Shown here: positions 1-8,388 of the stretch, piece by piece
How positions within the stretch are numbered: the stretch's first letter is position 1
Layout of the letters: every line of letters starts with the position of its first letter
NCBI RefSeq assembly: GCF_011772445.1
Contig: NZ_WVZN01000025.1
Span: forward strand, 1 to 40,791
Length of the DNA: 40,791 nt
Reading direction: 5' to 3'
Origin: Hydrogenophaga sp.
GTDB taxonomy: Bacteria; Pseudomonadota; Gammaproteobacteria; Burkholderiales; Burkholderiaceae_C
The notes under the pieces: generated by a model
What the model saw: the letters and a program-made list of their open reading frames with translations, nothing else
Database searches by the model: none
What the model was told of the DNA's origin: nothing
Program-made: the position numbers and the translations under genes

Positions 1-86
1 TCAAATCCGCGCCGCGATGCCCCGCTGCGCACGCCGTTGGCTACATGCGTGAAATATCCGGGCTAGCGGCGGCCCTTTCCCGACGC

Positions 87-124
87 AACGCCCCACCGGC
101 CCCATGGCCCGTGGGGCGTTTTCA
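87..124 (+). terminator. Rho-independent terminator of an upstream gene
   Basis: A perfect 10-bp stem (AACGCCCCAC at 87-96 with GTGGGGCGTT at 111-120) is followed by a short T run. The loop contains a further GGCC/GGCC pairing. It probably ends a transcript that begins left of the window. Bases 1-86 contain no gene I can support. Confidence 0.75.
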
Positions 125-155
125 TTCACCTGCGACAATCCGCCCCCTGGCCCCT

Positions 156-247
156 GCCTCGATGGTGAAATTGGTAGACACAGCGGACTTAAACTCCGCC
201 GCTGCCCGAAAGGGGGCGTACCGGTTCGACCCCGGTTCGAGGCACCA
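156..247 (+). tRNA. tRNA-Leu (anticodon UAA)
   Basis: The 5' acceptor arm GCCTCGA (156-162) pairs with TCGAGGC (237-243), followed by discriminator A and an encoded CCA (245-247). The anticodon stem GCGGA/TCCGC (183-187/195-199) encloses the loop CTTAAAC, giving anticodon TAA at 190-192. A long variable arm, typical of a class II leucine tRNA, and the T-arm GGTTCGACCCC are visible. The gene lies 31 bases past the terminator at 87-124, so it has its own transcript. The 58 bases between the tRNA and the next gene contain a short T run (271-276) but no convincing hairpin. Confidence 0.97.
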
Positions 248-305
248 GGCGCTTTCCACGCGGGGGCCTAGGTTTTTTCCGGACAGCCCGGTAGAGTGAG
301 TTTCC

Positions 306-929
306 ATGAGCAGCCGATACGACGCCCCTTTCGAAATCCACGTGCACGGTGACGTGCCCCTGCGCGACGACGTGGTGTTCGACCAGATCCAGGAGGCCTT
401 GAAACCCCTGTGGCAGTACGCGGGTGGCCGCTCGCTGGCCGCGGCCGCCGAAAGCAGCTACGAGGACGAGCCCGGCATCCGCTTCGACGCCGAGTCGCAC
501 ACCCTGCAGATCTGCTGGACGGTCAATGGCGACGAGGACTTCCGCCAGGCCGTCGAGGACGCCTGCATGGGCCTCAATGAAATCGCCTCGGCCGGCGCGC
601 CGCTGGAGGTGTCCTTCTACGACACCGAGTTCGACGAGGAAGACGAGAACAGCGAAGAGGAAGCGCGCGACGATTTCCTCATGTGCTTCGTCGGACCCAC
701 GCCCGCGGCCATCATGCAGGTGCAGCGCGACCTGCTGGTGCAGGACGTGGTGCAGGTGATGGAACGCCACTTCGACGCCTCGGAACTGGGCGACGTGGTG
801 GCCTCTATCGACAAACTGTTCAACCAGCGCTTCGACGCGCTGGTCAGCTCCATGCAGCTGGGCAAACCGCCTCGTGGTCACGGTCCCTCGGGCCACGGCG
901 GGCCGCGCAAACCGCGGCACCTGCACTGA
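306..929 (+). CDS. Conserved acidic protein of unknown function (DUF6806-like)
   Basis: A 207-residue soluble protein with no signal peptide or membrane segment. Its middle (about residues 100-120) is very acidic, with a run of Asp and Glu, and its C-terminal tail is rich in Gly, Pro, His, Arg and Lys. It resembles a small family found mainly in Burkholderiales and annotated as DUF6806; no biochemical role is known to me. The start is the first ATG after the tRNA gene, and no other start fits as well. The stop overlaps the start of the next gene (TGATG at 927-931), so the two are probably translated together. Function is not assigned. Confidence 0.8.
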   Translation: MSSRYDAPFEIHVHGDVPLRDDVVFDQIQEALKPLWQYAGGRSLAAAAESSYEDEPGIRFDAESHTLQICWTVNGDEDFRQAVEDACMGLNEIASAGAPLEVSFYDTEFDEEDENSEEEARDDFLMCFVGPTPAAIMQVQRDLLVQDVVQVMERHFDASELGDVVASIDKLFNQRFDALVSSMQLGKPPRGHGPSGHGGPRKPRHLH

Positions 930-2257
930 TGGCGTCTGGCGCCCTGAACCCCGGCGTGCGCAAGCGCGAGGTGTTCGGCTGGGCGATGTACGACTTCGCG
1001 AACTCGGGCTACACCACGGTGGTGCTCACGGCCGTGTTCGCGGCCTATTTCGTGGGTGCCGTGGCCGGCGGCGCCACCTGGGCCACCTTCGCCTGGACGG
1101 CCGCGCTCAGCGTCTCCAACCTGATCGTGATGTTCACCATCCCGGCCATGGGCGCCTGGGCCGACCGGCACGCGCGCAAGAAGCGCCTGCTGATGCTCAC
1201 CACCCTGGGCTGCGTGGCCTCCACGGCCGGCCTGGCCCTGGTGCAGCCGGGCGCGGTGGCGCTGGGCGTGGTGCTCATCGTGCTGTCCAACCTGTGCTTC
1301 GCCTGGGGCGAATCGCTGATCGCGGCCTTCCTGCCCGAGATCGCCCGGCCCGAGGCCATGGGCCGCGTGAGCGGCTGGGGCTGGAGCCTGGGCTACGTGG
1401 GCGGCATGCTCACCCTGGGGCTGTGCCTGGCCTATGTGCTGTGGGCGCAGGCGCAGGGCCAGAAGGCGGGACAGTTCGTGCCCGTCACCATGATCGTCAC
1501 GGCCGCCATGTTCGGCCTGGCTTCGCTGGTCACCTTGTCGCTGCTTCGTGAGCGCGCGCAACCCCAGGCCGGGCGCGAGGGCGGCTGGCGCGCCTCGCTG
1601 AAGCGGCTGCACGCCACCTTCCAGCAGGCGCGGCATTACCGCGACTTCATGTGGCTGCTGGCCTGCACCGCCGCCTACCAGGGCGGTGTGGCCGTGGCCG
1701 TGGCACTGGCCGCCATCTACGCGGAGCAGGTCATCGGCTTCGCTCAGCAGGAAACCATGGCGCTGATCTTCGTGCTCAACCTGGCGGCCATGGCCGGCGC
1801 CTTCGCCTTCGGCTACGGGCAGGACAAGCTCGGCCACAAGCTCGCACTCAGCCTCACGCTGCTGGGCTGGATCGCCACCTGCGTGATCGCCGCGCTCAGC
1901 ACCACCAAGGGCATGTTCTGGTACGCGGCGGCCATTGCGGGCCTGTGCATGGGCTCCAGCCAGTCGGCCGGGCGCGCCATGGCCGGCATGCTGGCGCCGC
2001 CCGCGCAACTGGCGGAGTTCTTCGGCCTGTGGACCTTCGCCGTGCGCGTGGCCAGCATCGTGGGCCCGCTCACCTACGGCGCCATCACCTGGGCCACCAG
2101 CGGCAACCAGCGCCTGGCCATCCTGTCCACCGCGCTGATGTTCGTCGTCGGCCTGGTGCTGCTGGTGCCGCTGAACATGCGGCGCGGGCGCGAGGCAGCG
2201 CTCACGGCACCGTCGGCCGACGCGCCGGCCGGCGTTGCGGCCCGCGTTCAGCTCTGA
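929..2257 (+). CDS. MFS transporter, UMF1 family
   Basis: A 442-residue membrane protein with about twelve hydrophobic segments. The N-terminal GWAMYDFANSGY stretch is the hallmark of the UMF1 (Atg22-like) branch of the major facilitator superfamily, and GAWADRHARKKR around residues 73-84 matches the MFS loop 2-3 motif. The substrate is unknown; relatives are called vacuole-effluxer-like or sugar/amino acid exporters. The open frame extends to 683, but the start at 929 is chosen because it overlaps the stop of the upstream gene by one base and gives the full family motif at the N-terminus. The gene ends tail-to-tail with murI, overlapping it by ten bases. Confidence 0.88.
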   Translation: MASGALNPGVRKREVFGWAMYDFANSGYTTVVLTAVFAAYFVGAVAGGATWATFAWTAALSVSNLIVMFTIPAMGAWADRHARKKRLLMLTTLGCVASTAGLALVQPGAVALGVVLIVLSNLCFAWGESLIAAFLPEIARPEAMGRVSGWGWSLGYVGGMLTLGLCLAYVLWAQAQGQKAGQFVPVTMIVTAAMFGLASLVTLSLLRERAQPQAGREGGWRASLKRLHATFQQARHYRDFMWLLACTAAYQGGVAVAVALAAIYAEQVIGFAQQETMALIFVLNLAAMAGAFAFGYGQDKLGHKLALSLTLLGWIATCVIAALSTTKGMFWYAAAIAGLCMGSSQSAGRAMAGMLAPPAQLAEFFGLWTFAVRVASIVGPLTYGAITWATSGNQRLAILSTALMFVVGLVLLVPLNMRRGREAALTAPSADAPAGVAARVQL

Positions 2258-3066
2258 ATCGGCTCCACCACCGGCGACAGCCCCAGCCACTGCCGCGTGG
2301 CGCGTGCCAGCGCCTCGGGCTGGCCCGTGCAGCGCCAGACAGCGTCGCCCATCGAGGCGGCGCCGGGCACCGCGGCGGCGTCCGCCAGCACGTTCAGCAC
2401 GCGGCGCGCCACCGCCTCGGCGGGGTCGATCAGCGTGAGCGGCCGCTCGCCGCAAGCGGCCCGCCAGCAAGGCAGCACCAGCGGGTAGTGCGTGCAGCCC
2501 AGCACCAGCGTGTCGATGTCCGGCGCCTCGTCCAGCAGCGCACGCAAGTGGCGGCGGCACAGCGCCTCGGCCCCGGTCTCGTCGCCGCGCTCGATCGCGT
2601 GGGCCAGTCCATCGGCCGCGCGCTCGTGCACGGCGGCGCCCGGCGCCGCGCTGGCCATGCAGGCCCCGCGCAGCGCCCGGTAGCGCGCGCTACCGAGGGT
2701 GGCGCGCGTGGCCACCACGCCCACCTGGCCGCTGCGCGTGGCGGCCAGGGCGGGGCGGATGGCGGGTTCGATGCCCACGATGGGCAGGTCCGGGTGGCCG
2801 GCGCGCAGCGCGTCGATGCCAACGGCCGTGGCCGTGTTGCAGGCCAGCACCAGCAGGTGCAGGGGTTCGCGTTCGCGCCAGTCGCGTACGAGGGCAAGGA
2901 GGCGTTCCTGCAAAGCCTCCGCGGGTCGCTCGCCATACGGCGCCCAGGCGTTGTCGGCCAGGTAGCTCAGGTGGGCGTGCGGCAGGGCTTCGCGCAGGGC
3001 CCGCCACACGCTCAGGCCCCCGACGCCGCTGTCGAAGACACCGACGACGGGGCGCGGGTCGCTCAA
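2248..3066 (-). CDS. murI: Glutamate racemase
   Basis: Interconverts L- and D-glutamate in the cytoplasm to supply D-Glu for peptidoglycan. It is 272 residues from the chosen TTG start, the usual family length. Visible are the FDSGVGG motif (Asp12, Ser13), the first catalytic Cys in ACNTAT (Cys76) and the second in GCTHYP (Cys191, with His193). The TTG start is chosen because its sequence TTGA overlaps the TGA stop of the fumarase gene, a classic coupling arrangement. The open frame upstream lies inside the fumarase gene and is not conserved-looking. Expression is probably coupled to fumarase translation. Confidence 0.93.
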   Translation of the reverse strand: MSDPRPVVGVFDSGVGGLSVWRALREALPHAHLSYLADNAWAPYGERPAEALQERLLALVRDWREREPLHLLVLACNTATAVGIDALRAGHPDLPIVGIEPAIRPALAATRSGQVGVVATRATLGSARYRALRGACMASAAPGAAVHERAADGLAHAIERGDETGAEALCRRHLRALLDEAPDIDTLVLGCTHYPLVLPCWRAACGERPLTLIDPAEAVARRVLNVLADAAAVPGAASMGDAVWRCTGQPEALARATRQWLGLSPVVEPIQS

Positions 3067-4616
3067 GCCGTGGCCAGGGAGATGCCCTTGAACTCGCCCG
3101 AGGCGATGCGCTGGCTCCACTCGGCCGGACCGGTGATGTGCGCGCTGGTGCCGCCGGCGTCCACCGCCACGGTCACGGGCATGTCCACCACGTCGAACTC
3201 GTAGATGGCTTCCATGCCGAGGTCTTCGAAGCCCACCACCCTGGCGGTCTTGATGGCCTTGGACACGAGGTAGGCCGCGCCGCCGACGGCCATGAGGTAG
3301 GCGCTCTTGTGCTGCTTGATCGCCTCGATGGCGACCGGTCCGCGCTCGGCCTTGCCGATCATGGCGATCAGGCCGGTCTTCTCCAGCATCATGCCGGTGA
3401 ACTTATCCATGCGCGTGGCGGTGGTGGGGCCGGCGGGGCCCACGACCTCGTCGCGCACCGGGTCCACCGGGCCCACGTAGTAGATGACGCGGTTGGTGAA
3501 GTCCACGGGCAGGGGCTCGCCCTTGGCCAGCATGTCCTGGATGCGTTTGTGCGCGGCGTCGCGGCCGGTGAGCATCTTGCCGTTGAGCAGCAGGGTCTGG
3601 CCGGGTTTCCAGGCGGCCACGTCTTCCTTGGTCAGCGTGTTCAGGTCCACGCGTGTGCTCTTGTTGTAGTCGGGCGCCCAGTGCACGTCGGGCCACAGGT
3701 CCAGGCTGGGGGCGTCCAGGTAGGCCGGGCCGCTGCCGTCCAGCACGAAGTGCGCGTGGCGCGTGGCCGCGCAGTTGGGGATCATGGCCACGGGCTTGCT
3801 GGCCGCGTGCGTGGGGTACATGGCGATCTTCACGTCCAGCACGGTGGTGAGGCCGCCCAGGCCCTGCGCGCCGATGCCCAGGGCGTTGACCTTCTCGTGC
3901 AGCTCCAGGCGCAGCTCTTCCACCTGCGTGAGCTTCTCGCCCTTGGCCGCCTTGGTCTGCAGCTCGTACATGTCGATGTCGTCCATCAGGGACTGCTTGG
4001 CCATCAGCATGGCCTTCTCGGCGGTGCCGCCGATGCCGATGCCCAGCATGCCCGGCGGGCACCAGCCGGCGCCCATGGTGGGCACGGTCTTGAGCACCCA
4101 GTCCACCAGCGAATCGCTGGGGTTGAGCATCACGAACTTGCTCTTGTTCTCGCTGCCGCCGCCCTTGGCCGCCACCGTCACGTCCACCGTGTTGCCGGGC
4201 ACGATCTCGGTGAAGATGACCGCGGGCGTGTTGTCCTTGGTGTTCTTGCGCGCGAACTGCGGATCGGCCACCACGCTGGCGCGCAGGGTGTTGTCGGGGT
4301 GGTTGTAGCCGCGGCGCACGCCTTCGTTGATGGCGTCGTCCAGGCTGCCGCTGAAGCCCTCGAGCCGCACGTCCATGCCGATCTTGAGGAAAACGTTGAC
4401 GATGCCCGTGTCCTGGCAGATCGGCCGGTGGCCGGTGGCGCTCATGCGGCTGTTGGTGAGGATCTGCGCGATGGCGTCCTTGGCCGCGGGGCTTTGCTCG
4501 CGCTGGTAGGCGCGGGCCAGGTGGGCGATGTAGTCGGCGGGGTGGTAGTAGCTGATGTACTGCAGCGCACCGGCGATCGATTCGATGAGATCGTCGGCCT
4601 TGATGGTGGTGGGCAT
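3063..4616 (-). CDS. fumA: Class I fumarate hydratase (4Fe-4S)
   Basis: Converts fumarate to L-malate in the TCA cycle. The protein has 517 residues. It belongs to the oxygen-sensitive iron-sulfur class I family, not the fumC class. The three cluster-binding cysteines are visible as Cys67 (CQDTG), Cys186 (GWCPPG) and Cys282 (NCAATRH). Their spacing of 119 and 96 residues is close to that of E. coli FumA. The N-terminal alpha domain and C-terminal beta domain (from roughly residue 370) are fused in one chain. The gene follows the Bug receptor by 97 bases and overlaps murI by four. The symbol could also be fumB in some schemes. Confidence 0.95.
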   Translation of the reverse strand: MPTTIKADDLIESIAGALQYISYYHPADYIAHLARAYQREQSPAAKDAIAQILTNSRMSATGHRPICQDTGIVNVFLKIGMDVRLEGFSGSLDDAINEGVRRGYNHPDNTLRASVVADPQFARKNTKDNTPAVIFTEIVPGNTVDVTVAAKGGGSENKSKFVMLNPSDSLVDWVLKTVPTMGAGWCPPGMLGIGIGGTAEKAMLMAKQSLMDDIDMYELQTKAAKGEKLTQVEELRLELHEKVNALGIGAQGLGGLTTVLDVKIAMYPTHAASKPVAMIPNCAATRHAHFVLDGSGPAYLDAPSLDLWPDVHWAPDYNKSTRVDLNTLTKEDVAAWKPGQTLLLNGKMLTGRDAAHKRIQDMLAKGEPLPVDFTNRVIYYVGPVDPVRDEVVGPAGPTTATRMDKFTGMMLEKTGLIAMIGKAERGPVAIEAIKQHKSAYLMAVGGAAYLVSKAIKTARVVGFEDLGMEAIYEFDVVDMPVTVAVDAGGTSAHITGPAEWSQRIASGEFKGISLATA

Positions 4617-4635
4617 GGTCGGTCGTGGGCTGGGT

Positions 4636-4655
4636 GGATAACCTCGGGATTATCC
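4636..4655 (-). promoter_or_regulatory. Inverted repeat just upstream of fumA
   Basis: GGATAA and TTATCC are separated by eight bases and end about 20 bases before the fumA start codon. On the minus strand this gives a GATAAT hexamer that could serve as a -10 element, but I see no good -35 partner. It may be an operator or a hairpin in the leader. Confidence 0.3.
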
Positions 4656-4713
4656 CTCTGTGAGGATGGGCGCGCCGGGAGCGCCTCGGCAGTCCCCAGC
4701 CCGGCGCAGGGGC

Positions 4714-5676
4714 TCACTCCAGCGTGATCTTCGCCCGCTCCACCACCTGCTTCCACTTCACCAGGTCGGCCTTGACGCGCTCGGACAGCGCCTCGGGTGT
4801 GCTGGGAGTGACCTCGTAGCCCAACTGGCGCAAGCGCTCGACCAGATCGGCCTGCGCCAGCGCCGTGGCCGTGGCCTCGCGCAGGCGCTGCAGCACCTCG
4901 GGCGGGGTGCCCGCCGTGGCAAACAGGCCGTACCACAGGTCGTGCGTGGCGCCCACGCCGTTCTCGGCCAGGGTGCGCACCTCGGGCAGCAGGGGCGAGC
5001 GCTTGTCGCCGCCGATGACGCTGATGCCGCGCAGCTTGCCCGCCTTGATGTGCGCCGCCAGCGCAGGCACGGTCACCACCACCATGTCGATCTGCCCACC
5101 CAGGACGTCGTTGATGGCCGGTCCTGTGCCACGATAGGGGATGTGCTGCACGCGGGTGCCGGTGTTGAAACCGTAGAGCTCGCCGAAAAGGTGCGGGGAG
5201 GTGCCCACGCCCGGCGTGCCGTACTGCAGCGTATGCGCCTGGGATTCGGCGCGCAGGGACTGCGCGTCCGTGGCCTTGACCCGCTGCGGGTTGACGGCGA
5301 TCGCCATCTGCGTGGAGCCCACCAGCGAAATCGGCGCGAAGTCTTTCGCCGGGTCGTACTTCAGGTCCTTGTAGAGATTGGGATTGGTGCCGAGGAAGTC
5401 GTTGGCGAACAGCAGGGTGTAGCCGTCCGCCGGGGCGCGGGCCACGAACTCCGCGCCAATGTTGCCCCCCGCGCCGGGCCGGTTGTCCACGATCACGGGC
5501 TGGCCCAAGGCGGCGGACAGGCGCTCGGCGAAGGGGCGCGCGATGCCGTCGAAGCCACCACCGGGCGGGAAGGGCACCACCATCTTGATCGGGCGGTTGG
5601 GATAGGGCTGCGCCATGGCCAGTGCCACCGCGCCGAAGGCGAGGCCGCCGATCAGCAGGCGGATGAAGGTCTTCAT
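4714..5676 (-). CDS. Bug/TctC-type tripartite tricarboxylate transporter substrate-binding protein
   Basis: A 320-residue periplasmic receptor. The N-terminus is a signal peptide (MKTFIRLLIGGLAFGAVALAMA) cleaved near residue 22. The mature part begins with the family signature YPNRPIKMVVPFPPGGG, and DNRPGAGGNIG and the YGTPGVGTSPHL region are also typical. Such proteins bind carboxylated small molecules for TctAB transporters, but burkholderial genomes carry many orphans like this one, with no tctA or tctB nearby. The start is fixed by an AGGAGA ribosome site followed by CAAGAC and ATG. It lies between the cupin gene and fumarase in the same direction; the ligand is unknown. Confidence 0.9.
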   Translation of the reverse strand: MKTFIRLLIGGLAFGAVALAMAQPYPNRPIKMVVPFPPGGGFDGIARPFAERLSAALGQPVIVDNRPGAGGNIGAEFVARAPADGYTLLFANDFLGTNPNLYKDLKYDPAKDFAPISLVGSTQMAIAVNPQRVKATDAQSLRAESQAHTLQYGTPGVGTSPHLFGELYGFNTGTRVQHIPYRGTGPAINDVLGGQIDMVVVTVPALAAHIKAGKLRGISVIGGDKRSPLLPEVRTLAENGVGATHDLWYGLFATAGTPPEVLQRLREATATALAQADLVERLRQLGYEVTPSTPEALSERVKADLVKWKQVVERAKITLE

Positions 5677-5741
5677 GTCTTGTCTCCTGTGCGGTGTTCG
5701 TTGTCGTGCCACCGCGCGTTGCCGGGCGGTGTGCAGGGAAA

Positions 5742-6578
5742 TCAATGGCCGGTGAGTGGCGGTATGTGCATCTCCAGCAGTTCGCTCGGCCGGGAGGCGC
5801 GCACCGTGGCGCCGTCGGCATCGGTGCGCAGCGTGGCGTGTCGCTTCCACGTGCCCAGGGGCGACGTGCCTTCGCCGTCGAGCACGAAGACGATGGCGTG
5901 CGGGGCGAGGGGCACAGGCGTGTCGGCCGACAGGCCGATGAGGCTCAGGCGCGTGCCCCGGGCCGAGAAGCGGCCCAGCGGCTTGCGGCGCACACCCGGT
6001 GCAGCCGGATCGTCCTGCCACTCGATGGCTGCCGGGTCCAGGAAGACCGGCGCGTCCAGTTCGCTGGGCGAGTAGGCGATGCGCCGCCCGTGCACGTGTT
6101 CCCACACGGCTTCGTAGGCGTCCTGGTTCTTTCTGCCGCTCTCGCCTTCATGTCGGCGGAACACGCCGTTCTCGAACGTGCCGTGGCGGCGAAGCTCGTC
6201 CACGGCCTGCTGGAAACGCGCTTCCGAGATGTAGCCGCTGCCGCTGGCACCGCCGAACTGCAACACCAGCGTGGCCGATTCGCCGGCGATGCTCTGCGGC
6301 CCATAGTGCACGCCCTCGGGGAAGTAGGCGATGGAGCCGGGCCGCATCACGCCGTTGCGCGCGAAGTCGGCGTCGCCGTGCAGTTGCACGCGCACCTGAT
6401 CGAAGTTGTGCCGGTGGCGCGGCGAGTGGAAGTCGGCGTAGGTGTGCGCGAGCTGCAAGTAGAAGTTCTCTGGCGTGCCTTCTTCGCCGTGCAGCAGCGA
6501 CTGCGAGCGGAACAGGCCGGCGCGCGCGTGCTGGCGCTCGATGACGGGCACATCGTCGAGGTTGACGAGGGCTTGCAT
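5742..6578 (-). CDS. Cupin-domain protein
   Basis: A 278-residue soluble protein. Around residues 50-95 it carries a recognisable cupin core: a PRHRHNFDQV segment supplies the two His of motif 1, and PGSIAYFPEGVHYGPQ resembles motif 2. The C-terminal half (from about residue 180) looks like a second, more degenerate beta-barrel, so this is probably a bicupin. Reaction and substrate cannot be read from the sequence. The start has a GGAGA site five bases upstream; the longer frame to 6641 has none. It is divergent from a LysR gene, which probably controls it, and leads a run of co-directional genes (Bug receptor, fumA, murI). Confidence 0.75.
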   Translation of the reverse strand: MQALVNLDDVPVIERQHARAGLFRSQSLLHGEEGTPENFYLQLAHTYADFHSPRHRHNFDQVRVQLHGDADFARNGVMRPGSIAYFPEGVHYGPQSIAGESATLVLQFGGASGSGYISEARFQQAVDELRRHGTFENGVFRRHEGESGRKNQDAYEAVWEHVHGRRIAYSPSELDAPVFLDPAAIEWQDDPAAPGVRRKPLGRFSARGTRLSLIGLSADTPVPLAPHAIVFVLDGEGTSPLGTWKRHATLRTDADGATVRASRPSELLEMHIPPLTGH

Positions 6579-6676
6579 GGGTCTCCTTCGGTAGTGGGGC
6601 GGGTCGAAGGAGCCGGAGTGTCGGCGCGCGAACGACATCAATCAATACAATGAACCGACTATCGAATATCACCCAG

Positions 6677-7576
6677 ATGCATGTCAACGACATCGACCTG
6701 AACCTGCTGCGCCTGTTCGACGCCGTGTTCCGCGCGCGCAGCGTGAGTCGCGCGGCCGACAGCCTGAACATGACGCAGCCGGCCGCCAGCCAGGGCCTCA
6801 CGCGGCTGCGCGCGCTGCTGCACGATCCGCTCTTCATCCGCGCGCCGGGGGGTGTTCAGCCCACACCCAAGGCGCAGCGGCTGGCCGAGCCGGTGCGCCG
6901 CGCGCTGTCCGGCATCGAAGAGGCCTTGAACGAGACAGCGGCGTTCGATCCGGGGCTGTCGCGCCGCACCTTCCACCTGCACATGAGCGACAGCGGCGAA
7001 ATGCGCTTCCTGCCGGCGCTCATGGCCGCCGTGCGCGAACAGGCGCCACACGTGCGGCTGGAAACGCGGCGCGTGCCGCGCGAGCAGATCACCGAGGCGC
7101 TGGACACCGGCCGCATCGACTTCGCCTTCGGCTTGCTGCCCACGGTGAAGGACACGCGGCGTGTGCAACTCATCCGCGACCGCTACGTGGTGCTGCTGCG
7201 CGAGGGGCATCCCCTCGCCGTGCGGCGCCGCACGGCCAAGGCCCTGCTGGCGGCCATGCGCGAGCTGGATTTCGTGGGGGTGCGATCGCACGCGGACACT
7301 TTGCGCATCCTGCAACGGCTGGGCGTGGAAGACCGCCTACGACTGGTGACGGACCACTTCACCGTGCTTCCATCCATCGTGCGCTCCACCGACCTCGCGG
7401 CCGTCATGCCCGGTGTGATTGCGCGCGGTTTCGATCGTGGCTACACCATCCTCGAGCCCGACTTTCCCTTGCGCGAATTCACCGTCTCGCTGCACTGGAG
7501 CCGCCGCTTCGAGGTGGACCCGGGCAACCAGTGGCTGCGCGAGTTGGCCGTGGGCCTGTTCAGCGGGACGGATTGA
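6677..7576 (+). CDS. LysR-family transcriptional regulator
   Basis: About 299 residues from this start. The N-terminal winged helix-turn-helix is clear (DLNLLRLFDAVFRARSVSRA, then LNMTQPAASQGLTRLR), followed by a periplasmic-binding-protein-like effector domain. It is divergent from the cupin gene at 5742-6578, the usual arrangement for a LysR protein that controls its neighbour and itself. An in-frame ATG at 6650 would add nine residues. I prefer 6677 because a TACAAT hexamer at 6646-6651 overlaps the earlier ATG and could be the -10 element. Neither start has an obvious ribosome site. The inducer is unknown. Confidence 0.88.
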   Translation: MHVNDIDLNLLRLFDAVFRARSVSRAADSLNMTQPAASQGLTRLRALLHDPLFIRAPGGVQPTPKAQRLAEPVRRALSGIEEALNETAAFDPGLSRRTFHLHMSDSGEMRFLPALMAAVREQAPHVRLETRRVPREQITEALDTGRIDFAFGLLPTVKDTRRVQLIRDRYVVLLREGHPLAVRRRTAKALLAAMRELDFVGVRSHADTLRILQRLGVEDRLRLVTDHFTVLPSIVRSTDLAAVMPGVIARGFDRGYTILEPDFPLREFTVSLHWSRRFEVDPGNQWLRELAVGLFSGTD

Positions 7577-7577
7577 C

Positions 7578-8384
7578 ATGGCGGAGATGAACGAATACGT
7601 ACCCGTGGAGATCCGTGCACAGGTGTCCGCGGCCTGCACCGCGCTGAACCGGCACTTGGGCGATGCGCTGCTCGGCGTTCACCTGTTCGGCTCGGCTGTC
7701 GATGGTGGGCTCAAGCCCTTCAGCGACATCGACCTGCTCGTGACCGTGGAGGACCGTGTGCCCCAGTCCGTGCGCCGTTCGCTGATGGTGGATCTGCTGC
7801 ACGTGTCCGCGCCGCCCGGGTCGGCGGGCCTTCGCGCGCTGGAGGTCACCGTGCTGGCCCTGCCCGAGGTCGTGCCCTGGCGTTACGCGCCGAGGCGCGA
7901 GTTGCAGTTCGGCGAATGGTTGCGCGCGGATATCGTGGCGGGTGTCATCGAGGGGCCGGTGAACGACCCCGACCTCGCGATCTTGTTGACGAAGGCCCGC
8001 CAGCACAGCGTGGCATTGGTGGGCGAGGCGGCCAATGGCTGGTTCGATGCGGTGCCTCGGGCCGACCTCGTGCGCGCCTTGCTGGACACCGTGGCTCAGT
8101 GGAACGGGCCGGACGATTGGGCGGGCGACGAGTGCAACATCGTGCTGGCGCTGGCCCGCATCTGGTACACGGCCAGCACCGGCGGCATCGTGTCGAAGGA
8201 TCACGCCGCCGCCTGGCTGCTGGACCGGGGCGAGGCCGCCCCGCACCGCGCCGTGATCGAAAAGGCGCGCGCGGCCTACCTGGGGCAGGCGCGGGACGAA
8301 CTCGTCCGCCATCCCAATGCCGTCGCCGCCTTCGTGGTCCACGCCCGTCAAGCCATCGAGCGGCTGTGCACCGCGCCGCGCTGA
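7578..8384 (+). CDS. AadA-like aminoglycoside (3'') (9) nucleotidyltransferase
   Basis: A 268-residue protein closely resembling integron AadA enzymes, which adenylylate streptomycin and spectinomycin. The nucleotidyltransferase signature GSAVDGGLKPFSDIDLLV carries the metal-binding Asp50 and Asp52, and Glu89 in LRALEVTV matches the catalytic base. The WRY...RELQFGEW segment, the DLAILLTKARQHSVALVG stretch and the WAGDE motif in the C-terminal helical domain are conserved. It starts two bases after the LysR stop; an alternative ATG lies at 7587. No integrase or attC-like element flanks it, and its GC-rich codon use matches its neighbours, so it looks like a resident gene. Activity on real antibiotics is inferred. 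Confidence 0.88.
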   Translation: MAEMNEYVPVEIRAQVSAACTALNRHLGDALLGVHLFGSAVDGGLKPFSDIDLLVTVEDRVPQSVRRSLMVDLLHVSAPPGSAGLRALEVTVLALPEVVPWRYAPRRELQFGEWLRADIVAGVIEGPVNDPDLAILLTKARQHSVALVGEAANGWFDAVPRADLVRALLDTVAQWNGPDDWAGDECNIVLALARIWYTASTGGIVSKDHAAAWLLDRGEAAPHRAVIEKARAAYLGQARDELVRHPNAVAAFVVHARQAIERLCTAPR

Positions 8385-8388
8385 AAAC

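Noticed and set aside
878..2560. Long open frame (560 codons) on the minus strand opposite the MFS transporter
   Set aside because: Its translation is low-complexity His/Arg/Gly/Ala-rich, typical of antisense frames in GC-rich genes, while the plus-strand protein has clear membrane helices and family motifs.
3138..4727. Long open frame (529 codons) opposite the fumarase gene
   Set aside because: Repetitive His/Gly/Val/Ala composition with no motif; the fumarase on the minus strand is unambiguous.
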